From Rhodobacter sp. (GTDB lineage Bacteria; Pseudomonadota; Alphaproteobacteria; Rhodobacterales; Rhodobacteraceae): 64,000 nt of DNA. The notes under the pieces were generated by a model that worked only from the letters and a program-made list of their open reading frames with translations, did no database searches and had not been told where the DNA came from. Shown in pieces: positions 8,471 to 20,631 of this stretch. The position numbers and the translations under genes were made by a program. Every line of letters begins with the position of its first letter. Position 1 is the first letter of the stretch. The stretch covers positions 49,320 through 113,319 of the forward strand of contig JADCEN010000051.1 in the NCBI GenBank assembly GCA_020250175.1, given 5' to 3'.

Positions 8471-9645
8471 ATCCGGGCAAGCTCCCGTTCCAGGGCCGCA
8501 AGGTCGGCCAATGTCGAGGCGGCGGCAAAAAGATCCAGATGCGGCAGGGCTGCGGCCATGGCCTGGGCCACCGGCGCATAGCCGGTCCAGCCTTTCAGCG
8601 GGTTCAGCCAGATCACCCGGCAACCGCGCTGTTTCAGCCGCGCCAGCGCCCCGCCGATGACATCGGCGGTGGCGCTGTCATAGCCATCGGACAGGATCAT
8701 CACCACGGTGCGCCCGTTGACGATCCGCCGCGCCGGCCCGCGGGCGAAGTCATCCAGCGCCCCGCCAATCCGCGACCCGCCGCCAAACCCGTCGGCCAGC
8801 AGCGTGATGCGGTTCAGCGCCCGCAAGGGATCGTCATCGCGCAGCGCCTCGGTGATGCGCACCAAACGGGTGTGAAACAGATAGGCATCCGCCGTATCAT
8901 CCGCCCGCAAAAGCCCGCCCAGAAAGGCCAGAAAAGGCCGCGCATAGACCGCCATCGACCCCGACACATCGCACAGCGCCACGATCCTGACCGGCCGGTC
9001 GGGCCGTGTGCGCCGCGCCAGCCGCAGCGGCTCGCCCCCGGTGGCCAGGCTGGCGCGCAGGGTCCGGCGCAGATCGATCATCGCCCCCTTGCGCGCGGCC
9101 CGCCGCCGTCGCGACCGCCGGTCGCGGATCGCCGCCCCCAGCCGCCGCGCCACCGCCTCGGCCGCGCGGATATCCTGCGCCGAGACAACCTCGCGCAGGT
9201 CGGTCTTCATCAGATTCTGCACGCGCGAGGCCACAAGCCGCCCCTCGCCGCCTGCCTCGGCCTCACCCCCGGCACCTTCGGGCGCATCGGGGCTGCCACC
9301 GCTGCCGCTGTCCTGCCCTTCGGCAGTCTGAGAGGTGCGGGTGTGCTTCGGCGCAGCGGCCCGGTCCGGCATCACCTTTTGCCGCACGCGCCCGCCATTG
9401 CGCCAGAAGCTGTCGAACAGATCGTCAAACCGCGCCGCATCTTCGGCGCAGCCCGAACAGACCGCCTTCAGCGCGCGGCACACCGTATCCGGCTGCACCG
9501 CACCCACCGCCGTCAGCGCCCGCAGCGCCGTTTCGGTTTCCGCCACACCCAGGCGAAACCCATGCGCCCGCAGATGGTCCATGAACCCCGCCAGCCGGGC
9601 CGCCGGACCCGGATCGCGCGCGGCAAAGCGGGTGATGCGGGTCAC
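8467..9645 (-). CDS. coxE: CoxE: VWA-domain protein for CO dehydrogenase maturation
   Basis: A 392-residue protein of the VWA_CoxE family. The C-terminal von Willebrand A domain contains the MIDAS motif DVSGSM within IVALCDVSGSMAVYARPFLA and ends with a helix typical of the family (YAPVAQAMAAALPHLDLF). A charged, low-complexity linker lies near residues 100-140. CoxE works with the AAA+ protein CoxD in assembling the CuSMo(O)OH active site of CoxL. The gene overlaps coxD by 4 bases upstream and coxF by 4 bases downstream, so it is in a tightly coupled operon. Confidence 0.9.
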   Translation of the reverse strand: MTRITRFAARDPGPAARLAGFMDHLRAHGFRLGVAETETALRALTAVGAVQPDTVCRALKAVCSGCAEDAARFDDLFDSFWRNGGRVRQKVMPDRAAAPKHTRTSQTAEGQDSGSGGSPDAPEGAGGEAEAGGEGRLVASRVQNLMKTDLREVVSAQDIRAAEAVARRLGAAIRDRRSRRRRAARKGAMIDLRRTLRASLATGGEPLRLARRTRPDRPVRIVALCDVSGSMAVYARPFLAFLGGLLRADDTADAYLFHTRLVRITEALRDDDPLRALNRITLLADGFGGGSRIGGALDDFARGPARRIVNGRTVVMILSDGYDSATADVIGGALARLKQRGCRVIWLNPLKGWTGYAPVAQAMAAALPHLDLFAAASTLADLAALERELARI

Positions 9646-10520
9646 GCCGCCTTCCCCGCCAGACGCTGCGCCACCTCCACCGGCACCTGGCCCCGGTCGC
9701 CTTGCGTCTTCAGCAGGGTGGCCAGCGTCGCCTGCAGCCGCAGCGGATCGTCGGTCAGGTCATTCACGCCCAGCCCGGCCAGGGCGGCGGCGAAATCCAG
9801 CATTTCGGCCACGCCGGGCTTCTTTTCCAGGTCTTCGCGGCGCAGCGATTGCACAAAGGCCACGATCTGCCGCGCGAAGGCCGCTTCGATCTGCGGCAGG
9901 CGCGCGCGCAGGATGGCCAGTTCCGTCTCGCGGTCGGGGTAATCGACATGGGCGTAAATGCAGCGCCGCCGCAGCGCATCGCTCAGATCGCGGGTGCCAT
10001 TGGCGGTCAACACCACGATCGGCCGGGTGACGGCGCGGATCGTGCCCAGTTCCGGGACGGTGATCTGGAAATCGGACAGCACTTCCAGCAGATAGGCCTC
10101 GAATTCCTCGTCCGCCCGGTCAATCTCATCAATCAGCAGCACCGGGGCCACCGGCTGGCGGATGGCGCGCAGCAGGGGGCGTTCCAGCAGGAATTCTTCC
10201 GAGAAGATGCGCTGTTCCACTGACCGCCCGGTTTCACCATCCTCGGCGGCGGCGCGGATTGTCAAAAGCTGGCGCTGGTAGTTCCATTCGTAGATCGCCT
10301 GCGCCGCATCCAGCCCTTCATAGCATTGCAGGCGGATCAACTCTGTGCCGCGCGCCAGCGCCAGCGCGCGGGCCACTTCGGTCTTGCCCACCCCCGCCGC
10401 CCCTTCCAGCAGGATCGGGCGGCCCAACACAATGGCGATATGCAGCGCCATGGCAAGGTCTGGCGTGGCCACATAGCCCTGCCGCGCCAGTTCGTCCCGA
10501 AGGGTTTGCCAATCACTCAT
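9642..10520 (-). CDS. coxD: CoxD: MoxR-type AAA+ ATPase
   Basis: A 292-residue AAA+ ATPase. Walker A is GAAGVGKT (about residues 39-46), Walker B is VLLIDEIDRADEEFEAYLLE, and sensor 1 is VVLTANGTRDL. CoxD is reported to act as an ATP-dependent unfoldase needed to build the bimetallic Mo-S-Cu site of CO dehydrogenase. It partners CoxE, whose VWA domain matches the usual MoxR-VWA pairing. It lies 39 bp after coxL and overlaps coxE by ATGA. The N-terminus (MSDWQTLRDELARQGYVATP) agrees with CoxD rather than generic MoxR. Confidence 0.92.
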   Translation of the reverse strand: MSDWQTLRDELARQGYVATPDLAMALHIAIVLGRPILLEGAAGVGKTEVARALALARGTELIRLQCYEGLDAAQAIYEWNYQRQLLTIRAAAEDGETGRSVEQRIFSEEFLLERPLLRAIRQPVAPVLLIDEIDRADEEFEAYLLEVLSDFQITVPELGTIRAVTRPIVVLTANGTRDLSDALRRRCIYAHVDYPDRETELAILRARLPQIEAAFARQIVAFVQSLRREDLEKKPGVAEMLDFAAALAGLGVNDLTDDPLRLQATLATLLKTQGDRGQVPVEVAQRLAGKAA

Positions 10521-10559
10521 GATAGTGCGGGGCGGCGGTCCGGCCGCCCCGCTCCCTTC

Positions 10560-12976
10560 TCAACCATGCAGGCCAAGCTGGTTGGCGATCTTCCAGATGC
10601 GCCAGTGGTCATGCGGCATATGGGCCTGACGCAGGCCAAAGGCCCGGAACGCGTCGTGGACCGCATTGGAAAAGGCCGGAACCCCGCCCACATTCGGGCT
10701 TTCGCCCACGCCCTTGGCCCCGATCGGGTGGTGCGGCGACGGGGTTTCGGTGTGGTCGGTGGTGTAATGCGGCGTCTCAACAGCCGTCGGCAGAAAGAAA
10801 TCCATCAGCGTGGAGTTCTTGCAGTTGCCGATCTCGTCATAGGCAATCTCTTGCCCCATGGCGATGGCCAGCGCCTCGGTCAGACCGCCGTGCACCTGGC
10901 CTTCGATGATCATCGGGTTGATCCGCGTGCCGCAATCGTCCAGCGCATAGAACTGGCGCACCTCATGCGTGCCCGTGTCCACGTCGATCTCCATCACGCA
11001 GACATAGGCCCCGAAGGGATAGGTCATGTTCGGCGGGTCATAGTAACTCACCGCCTCCAGCCCCGGCTCGATGCCGGGAATGGCATTGTGATAGGCGGCA
11101 TAGGCGATATCCTTCATCGTCTTGAACCGCTCGGGCGCGCCCTTGACCACGAAACGGTCGATATCCCATTCGACATCGCCGTCATGAACTTCCAGCAGCC
11201 AGGCCGCAATCATCTGCGCCTTGGCGCGAATCTTGCGCCCCGCCATCGCGGTTGCTGCCCCGGCAACCGGTGTGGACCGCGAACCATAGGTGCCAAGGCC
11301 GTAAGGCGCGGTGTCGGTATCGCCTTCCTCAATCGTAATGCTGTCGGCGGGCAAGCCGATCTCGGTCGCCAGAATCTGGGCAAAGGTCGTGGCATGGCCC
11401 TGGCCCTGGCTGATCGTGCCCAGGCGGGCAATGGCACTGCCCGTGGGGTGGATGCGGATTTCGCAGCTGTCGAACATGCCCATCCCCAGGATGTCGCAGT
11501 TCTTCACTGGCCCCGCGCCGACGATTTCGGTGAAATGCGTCAGGCCGATGCCCAGCAATTTCCGCGTCTCGCCGCGCTTGAACGCCGCCACCCGCTCTGC
11601 CTGCTCGCGCCGGAGCCCGGCATAATCCACCGCCGCAAGCGCCTTGTCCCAGGCGGTGTGATAATCGCCCGAGTCATATTCCCAGCCCAGCGCCGAATTA
11701 TACGGGAACTGGTCCTTGCGGATGAAGTTTTTCGACCGCAACTCGGCCGCATCCATCCCCAGCTCGATCGCCAGAACCTCGATCATCCGTTCGATGAAAT
11801 AGGCGGCCTCGGTCACGCGGAAGGAACAGCGATAGGCAACGCCGCCGGGGGCCTTGTTGGTGTAGACCCCGTCAACGCCCACGTAAGCCACCGGAATGTC
11901 ATAGCTACCGGTGCAGATGTGGAAAAAGCCCGCCGGAAACTTGGTGGGGTCCGCACAGGCATCGAACGCCCCGTGGTCGGCGGTGACATGGCAGTGCAGC
12001 CCGGTGATCCGGCCGTCCTTGGTGGCGGAAATCCTGCCCTTCATCCAGTAGTCGCGGGCAAAGGCGGTGGCCATCAGGTTGTCCATCCGGTCTTCGATCC
12101 ATTTCACCGGCTTGCCGGTGACGATGGATGCAACGATGGAACAGACATAGCCCGGATAGACGCCGACCTTGTTGCCAAAGCCGCCGCCGATATCGGGCGA
12201 CACCACGCGGATGTTGTGCTCTTCAATCCCCGACAGCAGCGAGGCCACCGTGCGCACCACATGTGGGGCCTGAAAGGTGCCGAACACGGTCAGCTTGCCG
12301 TTGACCTTGTCCATGCTGGCGACACAGCCGCAGGTTTCCAGCGGGCAGGGATGGACGCGATGATAATACACCATCTCTTCGGCCACCACTTCGGCCGCCG
12401 CAATGGCCTGGTTGGTTGCCGCCTCGTCCCCGGTTTCCCACAGGAAGATGTGGTTGTGATGCCGCCGCGCGCCATGCGCGCCGCTGGTCTGGCCCGCCAG
12501 ATCCTCGCGCAGCACCGGCGCGCCGGGTTCCAGCGCCTTGAACGGGTCGGTGACCACGGGCAGTTCTTCGTACTCCACCTCGACCAGTTCGATGGCATCG
12601 GCGCAGACATAGCGGTCGCTCGCCACGACAAAGGCCACTTCCTGACCCTGGAACAGCACCTTGCCGTCGGCCAGCACCATCTGCTTGTCGCCGGCCAGTG
12701 TGGGCATCCAATGCAGGTTCAGCGGCGCCAGGTCAGCGGCCGTCAGAACGGCGATCACGCCCGGCAGCGCCTTGGCCGCATCGGCATTGACCGATTTCAC
12801 CCGCGCATGGGCATAGGGCGAGCGCACGAAATCGCCGTGCAGCATGCCCGGCATCTTGATGTCGTCAACGTAATTGCCCTTGCCTTGGGTAAAGCGCGCA
12901 TCCTCGACCCGCTTGCGCGAGGTGCCAAGACCCTTCAGCTTTGCGGTCCGGTCTTCCGGTGTCGGTGTCAGGTCGT

Positions 12977-12980
<4 letters not shown>
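10560..12980 (-). CDS. coxL: Aerobic carbon monoxide dehydrogenase large subunit, form I
   Basis: An 806-residue molybdopterin-binding subunit that oxidises CO with water to CO2, passing electrons through CoxS and CoxM to quinones. The active-site loop reads AYRCSFR at residues 382-388 (Cys385; codon near 11828). This is the AYXCSFR signature that separates form I enzymes from form II (AYRGAGR). The GVGES segment near the C-terminus holds the catalytic glutamate, and [18 protein letters not shown] is the cofactor-binding loop. Length is close to the 809 residues of the Oligotropha enzyme. The start at 12980 overlaps the coxS stop by ATGA. True CO-oxidising function is well supported by the motif and by the complete accessory gene set. 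Confidence 0.96.
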
Positions 12981-13471
<491 letters not shown>

Positions 13472-13482
13472 GGTCATTCCCC

Positions 13483-14337
13483 TCAGGCGCGCGACAGGGC
13501 GCGCGTGATGGCGCGCCCGATGATGATGCCCGCAATGTGGCGCTTGAATTCGGCAGGGCCGCGATTGTCGCCCGTCGGGTTGATTGCGGCCAGGGCAGCC
13601 GTCACGGCGGCCTTCACCGCTGCGGCATCACCGGCCGTTCCGACAAGCGCCGCGCCCGCCGCATCCGAGAAGACCGGCGTGTCGGCAAGGTTTGTCATCG
13701 CGATGGCAGCCGCAGTCACCTTGCCACCGGTCTTGGTCACCTGAACGGCGCAGGCGGCGGTTGCATAATCGCCGATCTTGCGCTTCTGCTTTTCATAGGC
13801 GTAGCCGCCATTGGGTGTGGCGAAACTGATCTGCGTCAGGATTTCGCCATCGTCGCGCGCCGTGACATAGGCTGAGTGGTAAAAGTCACGCGCGGCCACC
13901 TCGCGGGTGCCGTCCGGCCCGGCCAGGGTGAAAGTTGCGTCCAGGCACTGCATCAGCCCCGGCATGTCATTGCCCGGATCGCCATTGGCGACATTGCCGC
14001 CCACGGTGCCCATATAGCGCACCTGCGGATCGGCAATCTGCACTGCCGCCTCGGCGATGATCGGTGCGGCGCGGGACAGGTCGGCGTTGGTGATCATCTC
14101 GTGCTGGGTCGTCATCGCGCCGATGGTCACGCGGCCCCCCGCAACGCTGATGCCTTTCAGTTCCGCGATATCCTGCAGATCGACCAGATGATCGATCGAG
14201 GCCATGCGCAGCTTCATCATCGGGATCAGGCTGTGCCCGCCCGCCAGAACCCGCGCGTCATCCCCGTATTCCGCCAGAACGCCCAGCGCACCCTTCAGGT
14301 CCGCCGGTCGATGATATTCGAACGCCGCTGCTATCAT
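13483..14337 (-). CDS. coxM: Carbon monoxide dehydrogenase medium FAD subunit
   Basis: A 284-residue FAD-binding subunit of the xanthine dehydrogenase-type FAD fold. The two dinucleotide loops are [10 protein letters not shown] (about residues 33-42) and [18 protein letters not shown] (about 109-126). The C-terminal CO_deh_flav domain follows. It accepts electrons from CoxS and reduces the quinone pool. GGAGGAG lies four bases before the ATG at 14337, the strongest ribosome-binding site of the cox genes. It is the first structural gene, and repeats in the 142-bp gap after coxC mark a promoter region. Confidence 0.95.
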   Translation of the reverse strand: MIAAAFEYHRPADLKGALGVLAEYGDDARVLAGGHSLIPMMKLRMASIDHLVDLQDIAELKGISVAGGRVTIGAMTTQHEMITNADLSRAAPIIAEAAVQIADPQVRYMGTVGGNVANGDPGNDMPGLMQCLDATFTLAGPDGTREVAARDFYHSAYVTARDDGEILTQISFATPNGGYAYEKQKRKIGDYATAACAVQVTKTGGKVTAAAIAMTNLADTPVFSDAAGAALVGTAGDAAAVKAAVTAALAAINPTGDNRGPAEFKRHIAGIIIGRAITRALSRA

Positions 14338-14380
14338 GTGCTCCTCCCAAAGCGGTGCTGACCAAGCGCGCACTTGACCT

Positions 14381-14464
14381 GACTGTGCCACTGCCTGCGC
14401 CCCATGGCACAGTCTGCGCCCACCAAAGCATCGCTTTATTGCACGAAATGCGCTTTGTCTGCAC
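14381..14464 (-). promoter_or_regulatory. Candidate CoxC (LytTR) control region before coxM
   Basis: Two elements lie in the coxC-coxM gap. On the minus strand GTGCA-N2/3-AAAGCG occurs at 14448-14464 and again at 14428-14444, 20 bp apart. That is near the two-turn spacing usual for LytTR direct-repeat sites. Nearer coxM, GACTGTGCCA (14381-14390) and TGGCACAGTC (14405-14414) form a perfect 10-bp dyad with a 14-base spacer. Function is inferred from position and symmetry. Confidence 0.5.
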
Positions 14465-14479
14465 CAATTGCGAAGCGGG

Positions 14480-15583
14480 TCAAAGGCCCAGCGCCTCGCG
14501 CACGGCTTTCAGGTGGGACCGGCTGACAGGCACCCGTAGCGGCGGCTCGACACCATCGAAAAAGCACAGCCCCGTATCCTTCAGCCGCTCGAATCCGGTC
14601 ACAAGGCGCGGATTGATCAGGTAGCTGCGATGAACCCTCAGAAAACCTGGGGCCAGCCGCTTTTCCGCATCCGAGATCGACCAGGGGCAGAACAGTTTTT
14701 CGCTGCGGTGGTGCAGGATGGTGTAATGCCCCTCGGCGCGCAGGGCGGCCACCTGCGCCCCGTCCAGAAAGAAGATGCGGTTCTCGCGCTCGTAGGGGAT
14801 GCGCGCATCGCCGGGCAAAGGCAACGCGGGCCGGGATGACACCTCCACCGTCGGGACAGGCGATGGCTCTGCCGCCTTTTCGGGGGCAAAGGTGACACCC
14901 GTCAGCAGGAATGCCGCCGAAATCAGGAAGGCGCTGAGCGTGACCAGCAGCGCCAGGCTTTCGTTGCCCATCGCCGGTCCCGCCGCCGTCACATCCCGCA
15001 GCGGCAGGAACGAGGTTCCGGCCATCGCAAGAAAGTGCACCGAGAACACCGCAAGACCGAAGCCCGCCGTCCCCAGCAGGATGTTGCGCCGCCCGCGTTC
15101 GCCATAGGCCAGCCAGACCGCAGCCATGCTCAAAAGGATCGAGGCGGCAAATGCCAGCACCAGTCCCGCCGGGGTGTAGACCGGGCGGCACAGCTCCATC
15201 CCCGACATGCCGATGTAATGCATGACCGGAATCCCGATGCCGATGATCACCCCCGCCCCGGTGATCGAGGCTTTGCTGCGCGGCACGAAATGCAGCAGCA
15301 ACAGCGCTATGCCCGTGATCAGAATTGCCACAAGCGCCGAGATCAGCGTGATCAGCGCATCGTAATAGAACAGAAACGGCAGTTGCAGGCCCAGCATCGC
15401 CACGAAATGCATCGACCAGATGCCCCCGCCCAGCGCCGCGGCGGACATCGAAACGACAACCTTGCGCCGGCCCGCCGGCAGTTTCGAGGCGCCGCGCGTC
15501 AGCGACAGGCCGGTGAAGCCGGCCATCATCGCCACGGCAAGCGAGGCAAGCACCAGCCGGTAATCATGCCCTGCGTCGACCAT
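14480..15583 (-). CDS. coxC: MHYT-LytTR membrane-bound regulator of CO oxidation
   Basis: A 367-residue protein with an N-terminal MHYT sensor module (about residues 1-235; roughly seven helices with SMHFVAM, VMHYIGM and SVHFLAM signature segments) and a C-terminal LytTR DNA-binding domain (about 265-365; GHYTILHHRSEK, FLRVHRSYLIN). This architecture is that of CoxC and CoxH of Oligotropha carboxidovorans, where MHYT is proposed to sense CO, O2 or NO through bound copper. The gene precedes coxM in the same direction, so autogenous control of the operon is plausible. A GGGGGGCAGGT stretch precedes the ATG closely. Confidence 0.85.
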   Translation of the reverse strand: MVDAGHDYRLVLASLAVAMMAGFTGLSLTRGASKLPAGRRKVVVSMSAAALGGGIWSMHFVAMLGLQLPFLFYYDALITLISALVAILITGIALLLLHFVPRSKASITGAGVIIGIGIPVMHYIGMSGMELCRPVYTPAGLVLAFAASILLSMAAVWLAYGERGRRNILLGTAGFGLAVFSVHFLAMAGTSFLPLRDVTAAGPAMGNESLALLVTLSAFLISAAFLLTGVTFAPEKAAEPSPVPTVEVSSRPALPLPGDARIPYERENRIFFLDGAQVAALRAEGHYTILHHRSEKLFCPWSISDAEKRLAPGFLRVHRSYLINPRLVTGFERLKDTGLCFFDGVEPPLRVPVSRSHLKAVREALGL

Positions 15584-15711
15584 ACCTGCCCCCCGTCACG
15601 CCACCCGCGCGTTCCCGTGCCGTCCGTTCCTGACGACAGGCTACCATCCGAAGCGGGTTTCTTGCACGGGTCTTTCAGCCGCGCCGACCGAAGGTTCCTG
15701 CCCCGGCACCG

Positions 15712-16847
15712 TTACCCGGCAGCGCGCAGGATGCCCTGCAGAACCGCTTCGGACAGGACCACCGGATTTGCCTTCATCGAGGATGCTCCTGCGGCAGCCG
15801 CTGCAACGCGGTCATGATCCCGGGCGTTCAGCCCAAGGGCCGACAGCCCGGGCAGGCCGTTGCGGCGCGACCAGCGGTGCAGCGCCTCGGCCCCCGGCCC
15901 GCCGCCGAAGGCTGCCGACAGCAGCGCGTCCACTTCTGCCAGACGCTCTGCAGTCGGTCCGGGGGGCACGGCCGCACGGTTCGCCGCGATCACGAAGGGC
16001 AGCAGCGTGCCGCAGATTGCGCCATGCGCGGCCCCGGTCATGCCGCCGATCACCCCGGCCAGCCCATGCACCGCGCCCAGACCGGCATTGGCCAGCGCGA
16101 TCCCCCCCGACAGGCTGACCCAGGCCATGGCATCGCGCGCGGCGGCATCTTCGCCTTTCATCAGCGCGGGCAGCGCCGCCAGCGCCAGCGGAATCGCGGC
16201 GCGGGCCAGCGCATCGGTGGCCGGGTTCGTCCGGTTGCACAGATAGGGTTCGATCACCTGCGTCAGCGCATCGAGGCCCGAGGCCAGCGTCACGCTGCGC
16301 GGGCAGCCATCGGTCAGCGCCGGATCGACAATCGCCAGCCGCGCCATCATCCGGTCATCGCGCAGCGACACCTTGCGGCGCTGTGCGGGCACGCCGATCA
16401 CCGCGTTCTTCGTGGCCTCGGCCCCGGTGCCCGACGTGGTCGGCACGGCGATAAAGGGCAGCGGGCCTCGGGTCAGGGGCAAGCCCGGCCCCACAGCTTC
16501 CAGATGGGTCAGCACCGGGCCTGTGGCCGGGATCAGGGCGGCCAGCGCCTTGGCCAGATCAAGCGCTGCCCCGCCGCCCAGGCCGATCACCAGATCGGGG
16601 CCAAAGGCGCGGCCCGTGGCAAGGGCTGCGTCCAGCATCGGCAGGTCAGGCTCTGTCGCGCAGGTCAGGCTGTGCACCTCGCACCGTTCCCGCCCCAAAT
16701 CCGCCAGCAGCCAGGCTGCGCGCGCGGCATCGCGCCCGTGAACCAGCAGAACACGGCGCCCGAACCCGGCGGCCAGGGTGGCGGTCTTTGCCGCCTCGCC
16801 GCGCCCGAACAGGATGCGTCCGGGCAGCAGCACCTGGAACGGCGCGA

Positions 16848-16851
<4 letters not shown>
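15712..16851 (-). CDS. Iron-containing alcohol dehydrogenase (group III)
   Basis: A 379-residue Fe-ADH-fold oxidoreductase. The Rossmann-like N-terminal domain has the NAD loop [14 protein letters not shown] and [15 protein letters not shown]. The C-terminal helical domain supplies metal ligands in [30 protein letters not shown] and downstream His. The family oxidises or reduces alcohols, 1,3-propanediol, lactaldehyde or maleylacetate. Adjacency to glycerol kinase suggests a glycerol or related polyol substrate, but specificity cannot be read here. Its ATG overlaps the glpK stop by four bases, so both are one operon. The final ligand region ([17 protein letters not shown]) departs somewhat from classical groups. 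Confidence 0.85.
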
Positions 16852-18335
<1,484 letters not shown>

Positions 18336-18365
18336 GGCGGGTCCTTTCGGCAAAGCAGGCGTCAC

Positions 18366-18790
18366 AGGATGGCTGTGCTTTCTGTATCGTTTGCTTTCAG
18401 GGGGTTGTCATCAGGAATTCAGGGATTTCCCGGCAAACGGGCCATGGGCGGCCCTGTCGGCTGCTCTGCGGCCGCGGGCTGTTTGCCCGGCACCCTGCGC
18501 ATCGGGTCTGACGCCCGCCGTTCCGGCCATGGCCCCGGCGTCGGCGCTGCGGGCGCGGCCTGCCGGGTCTTTGAGCCTGCAATCCTGCGCCGCCGAATTC
18601 ACCCGGGCCCGCGGCAGGAATTTGGGGCTGACGCACCGCACCGCTGGCCGGATCGGCGACCGGGACCCTGCGGCCCGCGCAATCGGCCTGCATGACCGCG
18701 CCCGTCCGGTGCCGGTCGCGAACATCCGGGTCGCTGCGGTTCCTGGCAGGGTGCCGGAAAAGCATCCCCGCCGCTTGCCGGAGGGGGCAT
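18366..18790. other. Gene-free stretch upstream of glpK
   Basis: Open frames exist on both strands through GC bias, but none has a recognisable domain or a ribosome-binding site. The glpK promoter should lie near the left end. It grades into repeat locus B. Confidence 0.45.
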
Positions 18791-19410
18791 CATCATGATC
18801 CGCCGGAAAGGCGGCTTGCGTTCCGGGCGGAGCCCGAAACACCGCGCGCTTCCGCGCCCGGACAGGGGCCACGGTCCCGCAAGGACCCTTCACGCAAGCG
18901 CAACGAGGGCCAGCGCCCACCCCGGCGGGCGCGCCGCACGCGCACCGCAAGGCCGGGGCGATGATGACCCCTGCCACTGAAGCGATGACAGTGCTTTCGT
19001 CAGTGCGGGCGGGAAGAGGAAACGCGCCGCGTTTCCCCGCCCATGCGGGACGGTGCCCTGTAGACCGGCTGATCCAGGAACACGGCAGCCAGCGCCCGAC
19101 CCGGCGGGCGAGAAGCGCCCGCCGAGGGCGGGGCGGGCGCTGGCCGGGGGCTTTGGCCCCCGGCTGGCCTGATACCAGCGTGGCACTGTGGCAGGGGCGA
19201 TGGCCCCTGCCATTGGAACGATGAAACTGCTTTCGCCCCTCTGGGCGGATCAGGAAACGCAACGCCTTTCCCCCCGCGCGCGACGGTGCCCCGCCGACCG
19301 ACAGGTCCGGGAACAACGTCAGGCGAAGCGCCCGATTCCAGCGCGGTCTGGCCGGGGCGCTCGCCCCGGCCAGACCGCGCGGGGCCTGCGGAAGGGCTTC
19401 CTGTTTTCTT
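18790..19410. repeat. Mosaic palindromic intergenic repeat, locus B
   Basis: It carries the same modules as locus A: GGAAACGCGCCGCGTTTCC at 19018-19036, a degenerate copy at 19253-19271, the 22-base GGCAGGGGC/GCCCCTGCC dyad at 19190-19211, GGGGGCTTTGGCCCCC at about 19146, and a GCGGGCGAGAAGCGCCCGC hairpin at about 19104. It is inverted relative to locus A by the order of modules. No gene is supported. Confidence 0.75.
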
Positions 19411-19850
19411 GCCAGGGTTCATGCGGGTGGCACGTTTCGGCAGCCCGTCAAGACCCGGAACTGCCCGCAGACCCGGACAAGGCATCTGCCGCCGGGACGG
19501 GCCGCGGTCGACGGCATGCCCTGGCCTTGGGCACCCGCAGATGAAAGTTGCCCAAGGCCGTCCTCTGCGGCTTCAGCCGCAAGCCCAAGGACCGCAAGAC
19601 CTTGCCCATGCCTCGGCCGCAACAGGATTTGCCTGTCCTGCCCGGTCATTCGCCCTGATCGCCTGCGGCCTGGCATGCCCGTCCCGCCCCCCGATCCCTT
19701 CCAAGATTGACCCGGTGCCGCGATCCGGCCGCCACTGGCCGCCCCCGTCCGGGACCCTGCCGGGCTGCCTGTCCGGGACGTGCCGCCCTTGCTTTTGTCC
19801 GGTGTTGCCCCCGCCGCCGCCAGCGGCGATAAGGCAGCCGGTCAGACGGG
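19411..19850. other. Unassigned GC-rich intergenic DNA
   Basis: No domain or start signal can be recognised here. A CCTTGGGCA...TGCCCAAGG dyad near 19532-19560 is visible. It could contain the promoter of the acetyltransferase gene that follows. Confidence 0.4.
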
Positions 19851-20573
19851 ATGGATCAGATGGGCGACACACGCCGCTTTGGCACCGCGGTTCCAAACTT
19901 CGTTCCGCCGCCGCGCCCCGGGCCCAGGGCGCTGGAGGGGCACCTGGTGCGGCTGGAACGGCTGGACGCCGATTTGCACGCCGCCGACCTGCACCGCGCC
20001 TTTGCCGAAGACGACCGCCTGTGGGACTATCTGCCCTACGGCCCCTTCAGCTCTGCCGCAGGGTATCACCGCTGGGTGAAGGATAGGGCAGGCGGCCCCG
20101 ATCCGATATTCTATGCCTTGCGCAGCCGTGCGACCGGCCATTGCGGCGGGGTCGCCAGTTTCCTGCGCATCACCCCCGAGGCGGGCAGCATCGAGATGGG
20201 CCATATCTGCATCGCCCCGCAGATGCAGCGCAGCCCGGCCGCGACCGAGGCGCTGTATCTGATGATGGCCTGGGCCTTTGGCGCGGGATACCGGCGTTGC
20301 GAATGGAAATGCGATGCCTGCAATCTGCCGTCGCGCCGGGCCGGGCAGCGGCTTGGCTTTTCCTACGAAGGCATCTTCCGGCAGGCCGCCGTGATCAAGG
20401 GCCGCAACCGCGATACCGCCTGGTTTGCCTGCATCGATGCGGAATGGCCCGCGCTGAGGGAATGCTTCGAGACCTGGCTGTCGCCCGCGAACTTCGACGC
20501 CGCCGGACAGCAGAAGGAACGGCTGTCAGACCTGACGCGGCTGGTGCGCGCGGCGTCCGACCCGGCGCAATAG
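19851..20573 (+). CDS. GNAT acetyltransferase, RimJ/RimL type
   Basis: A 240-residue GNAT-fold protein. Characteristic segments are LEGHLVRLERLDADLHAADL at the first strand, GHICIAPQMQRSPAATEAL in the acetyl-CoA-binding region, and ECKCD-like WKCDACNLPSRRAGQRLGF, which is typical of the RimJ/RimL subgroup acetylating N-termini or small amines. Substrate is unknown. An alternative ATG is three codons in (19860); neither has a strong ribosome-binding site. It is transcribed away from the repeat region and converges on the receiver-domain gene. Confidence 0.82.
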   Translation: MDQMGDTRRFGTAVPNFVPPPRPGPRALEGHLVRLERLDADLHAADLHRAFAEDDRLWDYLPYGPFSSAAGYHRWVKDRAGGPDPIFYALRSRATGHCGGVASFLRITPEAGSIEMGHICIAPQMQRSPAATEALYLMMAWAFGAGYRRCEWKCDACNLPSRRAGQRLGFSYEGIFRQAAVIKGRNRDTAWFACIDAEWPALRECFETWLSPANFDAAGQQKERLSDLTRLVRAASDPAQ

Positions 20574-20631
20574 CGCGCCGCAGGGCAAGACTGCCCCCGG
20601 CCCGCCGCCGGGCCGGTCGCGCCCCCTGCCC

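Noticed and set aside
18397..19316. Open frames of 120-300 codons on the minus strand across 18397-19316
   Set aside because: They run through the palindromic repeat locus and change frame between repeat copies; no domain.
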